Shown piece by piece: positions 45,701 through 55,700 of a DNA stretch of 64,000 nucleotides. A program made the position numbers and the translations under genes. The DNA comes from Bin55 sp965203735 (GTDB taxonomy: Bacteria; Pseudomonadota; Gammaproteobacteria; Pseudomonadales; Azotimanducaceae): positions 1,054,001-1,118,000 of the forward strand of contig OZ241909.1 in NCBI GenBank assembly GCA_965203735.1, in the 5' to 3' direction. Within the stretch, counting starts at the first letter, position 1, and each line of letters begins with the position of its first letter. The notes beneath the pieces are model-generated. The model did no database searches and was not told the origin of the DNA. It saw only the letters and a program-made list of their open reading frames with translations.

Positions 45701-48700
45701 TCCATGTCGTCATCAAGAGGGGTCAATACCGGAGTCTCTCGGGACTTCCGCACGTACTACGAGATGCTAATGCAGGGACTCATCGCTACTTGGCCAAGTT
45801 CCGAGGAGGAACAGAAAAAGGTTCTCGATGAGTTCTTGGGCATGTTCAACGAGGAGTTCGACAAAGCTATAGCTATCGTCGAGGAAGAATCGGTGGAGGC
45901 AACTGAAGAAGCGGAATCTGAGGACGAAGAGGCAGAAACGATTTCTCTGGCACGTTTTTCACGTTTGTCTCATCTCTCGCAAATGCTGCGACGACTGTGC
46001 TTCGCGATTGATCAAGGGGACATTTCGGAACAGTTGGATCAACGTCTACTCGAGCACTTCGGCGAAGACGAGGACTACATTGCGACGTTGCGCTATCACT
46101 ACACCAAGGTTGGATTTGAGATTAGCCCAGTTCTTGCCGAAGCCGTGAAAGTAGAGGAGTCCAAAAACTACCCAGAGGACGCTACTCGAGTGGAAAGAGA
46201 ATTGCTAATTGCAATCGATGGACCTCAACTTGAGAAACTTGTGCGCCTTGGAAGAATTGCCGAATTTCCTCAGCCTGTGGAACGACTGTTTCGAGACTTC
46301 TTGAGGGAGGAGAACTACAACGTCCTTCGCTATGCTTCTGTCGCTCTCGAAGATGCAGACTACACCCGGCTGTTGAACATGGCAATTCCGATGTTGCAGG
46401 AAGAGCCAGCGGACCTCATGAGATTTCTCCTCAACGATCCCATATTCTTGTTGGAAATCGAAGAACGCATTGGCGATCGGGTTGTAACTCTAGATTCAGC
46501 ATTCCTGAAAAACTCCGAAGTTCAGCAAGCAGTTCAAAGGTTTGGGTTCCTTGGAACAGCGGGATTGTGGTTCTACGTCAACAAGCGCGGCAATCCGGAT
46601 GAAATGGTCATGGTGTTCGAACAAATAGTGAAAGGAGTTCGAGCAAATCAATTCTCTTTGGCATTGGACATGTTCTCCATTCATGCTCACCTGCTACAGA
46701 CTTCTTTGAACGAGGAGCTACAGGCGCGCTTTATGGAAGCGACTAAGGAACTCCTGCAAAAAGTCGATTTGCAGGACGAGTTTATGCGGCGATATGCGAT
46801 GTACATGATTTACAACTTCAATGTTGCTCCCGAAAATGTTGAGTTGTTTCTTGACATTGTCAACCACTATTACGCCGTTGCACCGGAAAACGATAATGCA
46901 TCGCCCATATTGAAGAGCTTCTACGAAGGGTCGGTGGATGAGGCGTTCGACGCGCTGGTTGAAATCTATCGAGAAAATCCCGATGTGGGCTTTTATACAA
47001 ACGATTCCCTCTACACAGTATTCAGCTCACAGTACTTGCAAGCTCTTCAGGAAATTCGCGACGGGACAATGGATGATCTGGAGTTGGCAAAGTGGTTCTT
47101 GCAATCCAGTACACGAACCTTTGAAGACCACGATGTCCTACCCGATGTCGAAGAACGCTTGAATCTGATCACGGGATTGTTCGAGCGCTTTCCAGAGGAC
47201 AAAGAGCTAGCTTTGCTAATTCTTGGAGGGAAATTGGGAAGTCAGCAAATGAATGGACTGCTAGGCCACCTGCAAGACTACTACGAGATTGACAGCAGCG
47301 AAGAGTCCATCCGGATGGCGTATTACCTGACGGCTCTCAAGGACGAAATGTACGATCAAGCATTAGCAATTGCATTGGATGGAGGACCCGATCTACGGCA
47401 TCCCTTGATCCGCGAAGGCATTCTGGATCGCAATGACTCGGCCGAACCCTACGACTATTTCGATCCAGCAGCGATTCTGAGTATTGTCCGCGGTAATGAT
47501 CCGTTCAATCGAATGATGCGGAGCGGATTCATGCCTGAAGGATTGGAGTCTATGGTCGCCCGGGTTCAAGACCAAGTAGCAGAAGAACCTCTTGATGAGG
47601 AACAAGCAAAGAATTTGGTGCGATCACTGTGGCGGGGCGTACAGGCAGCGAGCATAGGTGATGCTGCTAGCGGATTTTATGGTACGCGAAACTTTCTACC
47701 GACGTTGCTTCTTTGGCCAAGTCAGGGCAGTCCGTCGATCGATACGATGTATCTATCCTTAGGAGTTTCATACTTCGCGATGGGTTCGGAAGAGGAGAGT
47801 TTGGAAGAAGGGCAAAAACCAACGCTTTTCGAAACTCTTGTCTCGAGTGCTCCATTAGGAGAAGAGCTAGAGTTACTGATGAACTCTCTGTCCCAGAGTG
47901 AACAATTACGTTTCGATGCGTTGCACGATCTTGTTTCGACAGCCTACAGAGAATACCCGGAACAGCTATCCAAGAGAATCGGTGAGTTGTCGAGCAAGGT
48001 TGTAGAGGGCACCGCCAGTGACCTTGATTTCATGTTTTGGATGAGACTGGTTCTCGATTCGGAAGCCTCACTGACCAAAGAAGAATCTGAAGCCTTCGTT
48101 TCTCGTGCACAGGGGATGAAGTCTCCAATAGACCAACAGTTGTCAAAATTTGCGACACTTTTGTCGAAGCAAGGCCACTTTGACCACGCCGTTGATTGTT
48201 ACGAACTGCTTGCAGTACGAAAGGCACGACTCAATGAGTTTGCGCCATCTGGACGGATCGTCATACCAGGGTCATCGGGCAACGGTCAGTCATCGAGCAT
48301 ACTGCACCTAATCGAGGAAGCGTCGAATCACCTTCCGAAGGAAAAGCTACAGACATTTGTTCACCGAGTGGTTTCCCTTGTTCAACCATTCAGAGATACA
48401 CCTGAGTTTCGAAGTGTTTGGGAAGCTTTTGCAATTAAGGCATTTGCAATTGCTTATGAGCTTCCGGAAGTTCTTGAAAACCTAAACAAACACATTCCAA
48501 ATGTGGACCGTTCCGGAGATGTTGTGCAAGGATTCGATGGTGTTCGCCTTGTCGAATTAGTGAGACTTCATCACCTGCTTGGTAATTCTCGAGAGGCAGA
48601 CCGTTTGTCGCGAACTTTTTTCACAACGGAGAGCGCATCCAAGTCGACACAACTGACAGAAGTGGAGTCGGTAAGTCCCCGAATGTTGGGACTAGGATCT

Positions 48701-49408
48701 ACATATCAGTCATTGAGCAACGTTCAATCTCTAAGCGGACTCTTGGGTCTTCGCATACCTGGCATGGGCTCATCGATGGTTTCCATAAATGCTCCGTCGG
48801 TTCCGACAAGCGGCGAACTGTTTGTATTTTCGTTGTCTGAGACTCTCAATTTCGATGACTCGGCGAGCGTTGATTCAACCGCTGATGCCTTTCTCGATTG
48901 GCTCGACGACGATGACATAGAGAAATCCTCCGTCATCAAAGGCCTAACGAAAATAACCAATGTCCTCGTCTCCAGGAAAGAACTAGATCGAGCTCAAAGA
49001 ATCGGAGATCGAATCCAGAATTGGTTGCTGAGTCAACCAGTTGAGCAGATAGATTCAGAACTCGTTCGATCGATCGCATTGATGGGATCCAAGACTCAAT
49101 TGTTGATTGATCCTGAGATTGCTCAGATCGTGTTTGACGACGGATTGCTCGATGCGGAGCAAGAGTTGGAATTCGTGAAATTGCTTCAAGAGCAACTCGA
49201 GAGCCCGACACTGGTCAGTTCCATAAGACACATCGATTTAGAAACTGCAGGATTGAGCTTGTTACAAGGGTTACGTCCAATTGTGGAGCAAGCAAACGAT
49301 GTGGAATTCCTCAAGGAACTCGATGCGAGGATTCTGACGCTCGAAAATTCGTATGAGTCGATCGAGGTTGTTGGTGGTCTAGATTTGGAAACTGTCGAGT
49401 CCTCATAG
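42728..49408 (+). CDS. giant secreted TPR-repeat protein, copy A
   Basis: This 2,226-residue protein has a signal peptide (FKLQLIAVLALCATLSWA, cleaved before QGDP) and is otherwise helical repeat. Many TPR-type units are visible, for example ALEVWERFEESNRDLVEVLVLGGE-like repeats with the alternating small and aromatic positions of TPRs. Residues 10-973 are encoded by an extremely GC-rich block that is almost identical to the same region of the gene at 49701. From residue 974 on, codon use reverts to the local AT-richer pattern and the protein matches its paralog only partly. It lies 219 bases behind the VWA gene. It is probably a periplasmic or cell-surface scaffold of the MoxR/Bat-type system (inference). 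Confidence 0.85.
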   Translation: MNKPYFFKLQLIAVLALCATLSWAQGDPMDALGSSNAGPGRLDVGLVDEVYSRWVMETKSVEGALEGLEAVASDAGRPALERSKARLSQAHLHWQYGDRESALESVDLGLELSETVDGTLLKARLLDAGGDESGATEWYRKALDGTELAAEREFIRIRLSMIGVDRRNVEGLVDLARDRDQEFKNRAAITLAVLGHPERALELYRPDPESPRHFRQLVRVAEWALKAEDYERARDHAWRAYDATELRFDGLYALTLVDEAYRGEGRMDDLVRELESRGTANEDLLDLRIDLLIDLERYDDAIDLFHAINRDTSDVEARMRLIQIYDTAGKSSEMVSEYENLIEREPTVVQWYVGLASYYINVAEPERALEVWERFEESNRDLVEVLVLGGEFMNQMGYVSEAVAMVEGHAASHGPSVHGNVFLFETHFARGREAEAEGAVEELWASLPPDSGDLRVVADSFERLRKYERALDVYEAIREHEGKLGYDDRMRLAWLHNVVGNQERALELWREIWVAEEAPARRSFAESQLLQIAAELNALADIAVELEGKLYSGEADRNEMNLLVRIYTEVGDSFSATEIVKEFARSTDMPEVEKLRQLGLVYLQLQEYSKYDEVLRRLEQIDPEHRLEHIQNIVLNLLAYDLAEGTNERYEDIKHWLEELRRYDAEAVSGEFEASVLSMGGFSEEAIESYRRALIEQPEHSDNLLLMADLMKEDDRTMEAVALLQYVAEHASDDNEFVVAVDGIINMVGQRLFGQQLSAEVEAVFRWTHRVILERITGREDKFYLYTLLAEIAQETNDREGEFAAMENSVSEAGIRRLAVLREIVTMATPNAGFFSIYRNEGDPDRQLTYGRRLIGLRQQLPPEVYISVARTLLTRGDTVGAERSLSLVRDITGQIDVVKTKADLFLAAGYSKQALASYSQALTVNRDSLELQFKTAALREGNGQLDVANALYASALDKVMRGLPAALHAAPPSGRAGSSMAMAVSGGVAISMSSSRGVNTGVSRDFRTYYEMLMQGLIATWPSSEEEQKKVLDEFLGMFNEEFDKAIAIVEEESVEATEEAESEDEEAETISLARFSRLSHLSQMLRRLCFAIDQGDISEQLDQRLLEHFGEDEDYIATLRYHYTKVGFEISPVLAEAVKVEESKNYPEDATRVERELLIAIDGPQLEKLVRLGRIAEFPQPVERLFRDFLREENYNVLRYASVALEDADYTRLLNMAIPMLQEEPADLMRFLLNDPIFLLEIEERIGDRVVTLDSAFLKNSEVQQAVQRFGFLGTAGLWFYVNKRGNPDEMVMVFEQIVKGVRANQFSLALDMFSIHAHLLQTSLNEELQARFMEATKELLQKVDLQDEFMRRYAMYMIYNFNVAPENVELFLDIVNHYYAVAPENDNASPILKSFYEGSVDEAFDALVEIYRENPDVGFYTNDSLYTVFSSQYLQALQEIRDGTMDDLELAKWFLQSSTRTFEDHDVLPDVEERLNLITGLFERFPEDKELALLILGGKLGSQQMNGLLGHLQDYYEIDSSEESIRMAYYLTALKDEMYDQALAIALDGGPDLRHPLIREGILDRNDSAEPYDYFDPAAILSIVRGNDPFNRMMRSGFMPEGLESMVARVQDQVAEEPLDEEQAKNLVRSLWRGVQAASIGDAASGFYGTRNFLPTLLLWPSQGSPSIDTMYLSLGVSYFAMGSEEESLEEGQKPTLFETLVSSAPLGEELELLMNSLSQSEQLRFDALHDLVSTAYREYPEQLSKRIGELSSKVVEGTASDLDFMFWMRLVLDSEASLTKEESEAFVSRAQGMKSPIDQQLSKFATLLSKQGHFDHAVDCYELLAVRKARLNEFAPSGRIVIPGSSGNGQSSSILHLIEEASNHLPKEKLQTFVHRVVSLVQPFRDTPEFRSVWEAFAIKAFAIAYELPEVLENLNKHIPNVDRSGDVVQGFDGVRLVELVRLHHLLGNSREADRLSRTFFTTESASKSTQLTEVESVSPRMLGLGSTYQSLSNVQSLSGLLGLRIPGMGSSMVSINAPSVPTSGELFVFSLSETLNFDDSASVDSTADAFLDWLDDDDIEKSSVIKGLTKITNVLVSRKELDRAQRIGDRIQNWLLSQPVEQIDSELVRSIALMGSKTQLLIDPEIAQIVFDDGLLDAEQELEFVKLLQEQLESPTLVSSIRHIDLETAGLSLLQGLRPIVEQANDVEFLKELDARILTLENSYESIEVVGGLDLETVESS
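42755..45646 (+). repeat. 2,892-bp direct repeat, copy A (GC-rich gene-conversion block)
   Basis: This block aligns without any gap to 49728-52619 (constant offset 6,973 bases). I found about 18 mismatches by eye, clustered at 42775-42776, 44467-44468, near 44659-44662, near 44766-44779 and near 44999-45003, so identity is about 99.4%. A sample row (43021-43080) is 43/60 GC, whereas a row further into the same gene (46801-46860) is 21/60. Third codon positions are almost always G or C, most often G. Confidence 0.95.
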
Positions 49409-49440
49409 TCCCGGTGTCCTCCCACACCTTCTCAAAATAG

Positions 49441-49477
49441 AATCGACGTGCACACCCCTATGTGCACGTCGATTTTT
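49441..49477 (+). terminator. intrinsic terminator between the two giant TPR genes
   Basis: A perfect 14-bp stem (AATCGACGTGCACA at 49441-49454 with TGTGCACGTCGATT at 49461-49474), a 6-base CCCCTA loop and a run of five T covering 49473-49477 lie 32 bases behind the stop codon of copy A. This is the clearest Rho-independent terminator in the window and implies that copy B has its own promoter. Confidence 0.9.
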
Positions 49478-49611
49478 GATCTATTGAGCTACGTGATTTC
49501 TCTGCCTCACGACGCTGCGAAATATTCGGTTTGGTTGTCTTGCCAAATGGGATTTCTCAGGCCAATGCCATTCACCAAGCTATTGACATTCTTGTAAGCA
49601 AGGCTGCTTAG

Positions 49612-49639
49612 TTGCGCCTGTAACAATCTGCTTTAGAAT
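49612..49639 (+). promoter_or_regulatory. candidate promoter of giant TPR gene copy B
   Basis: TTGCGC (49612-49617), a 16-base spacer and TAGAAT (49634-49639) form a fair sigma70-like promoter 62 bases before the start of copy B and behind the terminator at 49441. A TTGACA at 49583-49588 has no matching -10 at the right distance. Confidence 0.4.
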
Positions 49640-49700
49640 AAGTGCGAGTCAACTCGGCTTGCTCTTACACCTTTCACTCAGTGACATATTCCAGAGAACT

Positions 49701-52700
49701 ATGAACGAACGAACTTCTTTCCGAGCTCAGCTTATTGCCGTTCTCGCGCTGTGCGCGACGCTGTCGTGGGCGCAGGGGGATCCGATGGATGCATTGGGAT
49801 CGTCGAACGCGGGACCGGGTCGTCTGGACGTGGGTCTGGTGGACGAGGTGTACAGTCGCTGGGTGATGGAGACGAAGAGCGTGGAGGGCGCGCTGGAGGG
49901 GCTGGAGGCGGTGGCGTCGGACGCGGGCCGACCGGCTCTGGAGCGCTCGAAGGCTCGGCTGTCGCAGGCGCACCTGCACTGGCAGTACGGTGACCGGGAG
50001 AGCGCGCTGGAGAGCGTGGACCTGGGACTGGAGCTGTCGGAGACGGTGGACGGGACGCTGCTGAAGGCGCGTCTTCTGGACGCGGGGGGCGACGAGTCGG
50101 GTGCGACGGAGTGGTACCGGAAGGCGCTGGACGGCACGGAGCTTGCGGCGGAGCGGGAGTTCATCCGGATCCGGCTGTCGATGATCGGGGTGGACCGCCG
50201 GAACGTGGAGGGACTGGTGGACCTGGCGCGGGACCGCGACCAGGAGTTCAAGAACCGGGCGGCGATCACGCTGGCGGTTCTGGGGCATCCGGAGCGCGCG
50301 CTGGAGCTGTACCGACCGGACCCGGAGTCGCCGCGGCACTTCCGTCAGCTGGTGCGTGTGGCGGAGTGGGCCTTGAAGGCGGAGGACTACGAGCGCGCTC
50401 GGGATCACGCGTGGCGGGCGTACGACGCGACGGAGCTGCGGTTCGACGGGCTGTACGCGCTGACGCTGGTGGACGAGGCGTACCGGGGCGAGGGTCGGAT
50501 GGACGACCTGGTGCGGGAGCTGGAGAGCCGGGGTACGGCGAACGAGGATCTTCTGGACCTTCGGATCGACCTTCTGATCGACCTGGAGCGGTACGACGAC
50601 GCGATCGATCTGTTCCACGCGATCAACCGGGACACGTCGGACGTGGAGGCGCGGATGCGCCTGATCCAGATCTACGACACGGCGGGGAAGTCGTCGGAGA
50701 TGGTGTCGGAGTACGAGAACCTGATCGAGCGGGAGCCGACGGTGGTGCAGTGGTACGTGGGTCTGGCGTCGTACTACATCAACGTGGCGGAGCCGGAGCG
50801 TGCCCTGGAGGTGTGGGAGCGCTTCGAGGAGAGCAACCGGGATCTGGTGGAGGTTCTGGTGCTGGGCGGCGAGTTCATGAACCAGATGGGATACGTGTCG
50901 GAGGCGGTGGCGATGGTGGAGGGCCACGCGGCGTCGCACGGGCCGAGCGTGCACGGGAACGTGTTCCTGTTCGAGACGCACTTCGCGCGGGGCCGCGAGG
51001 CCGAGGCGGAGGGTGCGGTGGAGGAGCTGTGGGCTTCGCTGCCGCCGGACTCGGGCGACCTTCGGGTGGTGGCGGACTCGTTCGAGCGACTGCGCAAGTA
51101 CGAGCGGGCGCTGGACGTGTACGAGGCGATTCGCGAGCACGAGGGGAAGCTGGGGTACGACGACCGGATGCGTCTGGCGTGGCTGCACAACGTGGTGGGC
51201 AACCAGGAGCGGGCGCTGGAGCTGTGGCGCGAGATCTGGGTGGCGGAGGAGGCTCCGGCGCGCCGGAGCTTCGCGGAGAGCCAGCTGTTGCAGATCGCGG
51301 CGGAGCTGAACGCGCTGGCGGACATCGCGGTGGAGCTGGAGGGGAAGCTGTACTCGGGGGAGGCGGACCGGAACGAGATGAACCTTCTGGTGCGGATCTA
51401 CACGGAGGTGGGGGACTCGTTCTCGGCCACCGAGATCGTGCAGGAGTTCGCGCGGAGCACGGACATGCCGGAGGTGGAGAAGCTGCGCCAGCTGGGACTG
51501 GTGTACCTGCAGCTTCAGGAGTACTCGAAGTACGACGAGGTGCTGCGCCGTCTGGAGCAGATCGACCCGGAGCACCGCCTGGAGCACATCCAGAACATCG
51601 TGCTGAACCTGCTGGCGTACGACCTCGCGGAGGAGACGAACGAGCGGTACGAGGACATCAAGCACTGGCTGGAGGAGCTGCGCCGGTACGACGCGGAGGC
51701 GGTGAGCGGCGAGTTCGAGGCGAGCGTGCTGTCGATGGGGAATTTCACGGAGGAGGCGATCGAGAGCTACCGCCGCGCGCTGATCGAGCAGCCGGAGCAC
51801 AGCGACAACCTGCTGCTGATGGCGGACCTGATGAAGGAGGACGATCGGACGATGGAGGCGGTGGCGCTGCTGCAGTACGTGGCGGAGCACGCATCGGACG
51901 ACAACGAGTTCGTGGTCGCGGTGGACGGGATCATCAACATGGTGGGCCAGCGTCTGTTCGGGCAGCAGCTGTCGATGGAGGTGGAGGCGGTGTTCCGGTG
52001 GACGCACCGCGTGATCCTGGAGCGGATCACGGGCCGCGAGGACAAGTTCTACCTGTACACGCTGCTGGCGGAGATCGCGCAGGAGACGAACGACCGTGAG
52101 GGGGAGTTCGCGGCGATGGAGAACTCGGTGTCGGAGGCGGGGATCCGCCGCCTTGCGGTGCTGCGTGAGATCGTGACGATGGCGACGCCGAACGCGGGGT
52201 TCTTCTCGATCTACCGGAACGAGGGCGACCCGGACCGTCAGCTGACGTACGGCCGGAGGCTGATCGGGCTGCGGCAGCAGCTGCCGCCGGAGGTGTACAT
52301 CAGCGTGGCGCGCACGCTGCTGACCCGGGGGGACACGGTGGGCGCGGAGCGCTCGCTGTCGCTGGTGCGTGACATCACGGGCCAGATCGACGTGGTGAAG
52401 ACGAAGGCGGACCTGTTCCTGGCGGCGGGGTACAGCAAGCAGGCTCTGGCGTCGTACAGCCAGGCGCTGACGGTGAACCGGGACAGCCTGGAGCTGCAGT
52501 TCAAGACGGCCGCGCTGCGCGAGGGGAACGGCCAGCTGGACGTGGCGAACGCCCTGTACGCGAGCGCGCTCGACAAGGTGATGCGGGGACTGCCCGCAGC
52601 GCTGCACGCCGCGCCGCCAAAGAACGAGAATCGCTTGGGACCCGGAATGTACATGCCTGTGATGTACTTGGCACCTGGCAGCCGAGTAAACACAAGCGTT

Positions 52701-55700
52701 ACGCGCGATTTCAGGACTTACTATGACATTCTGGTCCAAGGATTGATAAGCACTTGGCCTAAAACAAAAGAAGGTTCGGAGGCGAGACTAAGCGAAATCC
52801 GAGAACTCTTCGACGAGGAACTCGTCAAGGTTGTGGAGATACTGGAGGAAGAGGCCAAAGAGGAAACCGACGAAGAAGCTGATCCACAGCAATTGGCTAG
52901 GTTTTCCCGATTGGATCACGTTGCTCAACTTCTTCGCAGATTGTGTACGGCGACCGATAACATCGATCTCTCGAATGAAGTCGATCTCCTCCTAGTTCAA
53001 CACTTCAGCGACGACGAGGATTTTGCGGAAAGCTTGAAAGCTCACTACGACTCTTCAGGAGTCTTACCAGCAGCATCTCTACTAGAACAGTTGCCGGATC
53101 TTGAGGTCGAGACAATTCCTTCCGATCAGACTCGAATAGAAGCGGCGTTGCAGAAGGCGATTGAAGACAAAGATATCGAACGAGTGTCCCGAATTAGCAA
53201 CATTCTCGAGACGCCAGAACCTTTGGACAGGTTGTTTCGCGACTACATGAATGAAGGCAACTACCGAGCCGGATTGCAATATGCCTCTGTTGTGTTTGAC
53301 GATGCGAGCTACAGGAGACTGGTAAATGTTGCCGTTCCTCATCTAAAGGAGAACCGAGGAGACTTACTACAGTTTCTCTATGACGATCCCAATTTTATGA
53401 TTGAACTTGAAGATTTGATTGGAGAACGCCTTTTTCCAATCACCGAAGAGTTCATGAGGGACGCTGAGGTAAGAGACTCGCTACGTCAAAATTACTATCG
53501 AGTTGCAAGTCTTTGGTACTACGCCAAAGAACGAGGCGGAATTGACGAGCTCCTAGTGCTCTTCGAGTACTTTGTAGATAACTTGCGAGAAAATCAGGTT
53601 TCTATTGGTATGGATCCCGGCCAAGTATTCAAAGACTTTCTCACAAGTTCTTTGGATTCGTCCCAACAAGAGAGAATTCAAAACACGACAATCGAGTTAC
53701 TTGGAAAGATGAACTTACAGGACGAGTATGTGAGACAAAATGTCCAATCAATGATTTGCTTATTTGATGATGTGCATGAGTCAAACATTGAATTCCTTCT
53801 GCAGCTGTTAGATGATTTTGAGTCTACCGTACGAGGGTCAGAACAGATCGTAAATGTTGTAAGGGAGTATCACCGGGGAAACATTGATGTTGCGTATCAA
53901 GCCATACTTGATCTATATACATCCGCACAAAACTCTAGCTTTCGTTTTTACTTAAGAGATCCTTTGTTCAGCGCTTTCAAAGAGCAATACATAGAGTCTA
54001 TGAATGACATTCTCGAAGGAAAGATCGATGACGTCGAACTTGCCAAAGTACTGGTTGATCAGTCACCGTATTACTTTGATGGAATTGATCCAGAATTAGA
54101 GGCAATTCGCAGTAAGCGTGGAGAAATTTTCGAGGCATTGAACGACAAGTTTCCCGAAGAAAAGTACTTTATTGAGCGGTTAGTTTGGTCCAAAATGCAC
54201 TCAGAAGAGATCTTGAGTTTACTAAAAGACTACTACGATTTGGAGGCTGACAACGATGACATTCGCATGGCATACTATGTTGCGGCACTAAACTTTGAGA
54301 ACTACGATTTGGCATTGGCGATGGCATTGGACGGTCGTTCCGATCTTCGCAGGCCCGATGTTCGTGAGGAAATCTTCAAAGAAAATGATGCCCCCATAAC
54401 CGGCCAAAGAGATCCTAGTGCGGACATCTTGCGAAACATTCGAGGCGTGTCCGCCAATTATTCTTCTCCAGACTACTTGCCTGAAGGTCTTGAAGCAACA
54501 TTTACTCGACTGCAAGAGATTGCGAATAGCGACGAAATAGAATCGGATGAAGTTCCAAATCTCCTGCGATCTCTTTGGCGAGGTACTCAAGCTGCTGGTC
54601 TTGGCGACTCCATGCGAAGATTCTACGGCAGCGGAAGTGTTCAACCCATGCTAATCCAATACCCCAGTAAAGGAAAGCCCAGTTCCAATGTCATGTATAT
54701 GTCGAGTTCTATGGGATTTAGTACGATCATAGGTCCAGGTGGCTTCCCGGTCTCGGGTCGTTACAGAGACGAGGAGGAAATTCCTACGTTGCTTGAAGTT
54801 CTCATGTCTAAAGCTCCGCTCGGTCGAGAGTTGGAGCTCTTTGTCTCAGCACTTTCTCCGTGGGAAAGGCAGACATCAATGCCTATGTATGAACAAATAG
54901 CGAAGGCGTACAGAGAATTTCCTGACGAACACTCGCAACGACTAGATGAGCTCTCAAATGAAATCATCGCAGATACAGCAGATGACCATGAATTCATGAT
55001 GTGGCTAATTTTGGTTAACGATGCTGATATTGAGCTAACTGATGACGAATCTGCGGCTGTAGCTGCTAGAGCTCGGAGAGCGAGTGGATCCAATCCAAAC
55101 AGACTACACAACATTGCGCGAATTTTGGCTAAGTCAGGTCGTATCGCCGATGCTGTTGACTGCTACGAGATACTTGTGCTCAATCAAATTCGATATAGAG
55201 AGTTTAGTAGTCAATCTCGCAACATGATCGTTTACCGCATGCCTCAAGGGCCTTCTTCGAACGTACTCACGCTAATCGAGGATGCAAGTGAGCATCTTCC
55301 TTCCCAACATGCTCAAGCTCTTGTTAGTAGAGTTATCCCATTGGTTAGACCGTTCGATGGCGATGAACAGATTCAAGATGTTTGGAAGGCCTCCATGGTT
55401 CGATTCCTGTCAGCAGTATACGAGCCTTCGGATGTTTTTGAACAAGCAGAACAAATCGATCCAGACATAGCACAAATTGCTGAAGAAATCGAAGTCTACG
55501 ACGCTATCAAGCATTTGGAAATTGTTCGTGTGTTATTCAAGGCTGAGGAATTTTCTAAGGGTATGCAGTACCTCGAGCGATTGTTCAGTCCAACGAGAAC
55601 AAGCGAAGCGCCACAGTCTGCTCAAGTCATGAGTTTCGGACCGAGCTATGTCGTAAGTGATGCTCAACAGAAGGCGGCGAGCATCGAATCCATCGCCCGA

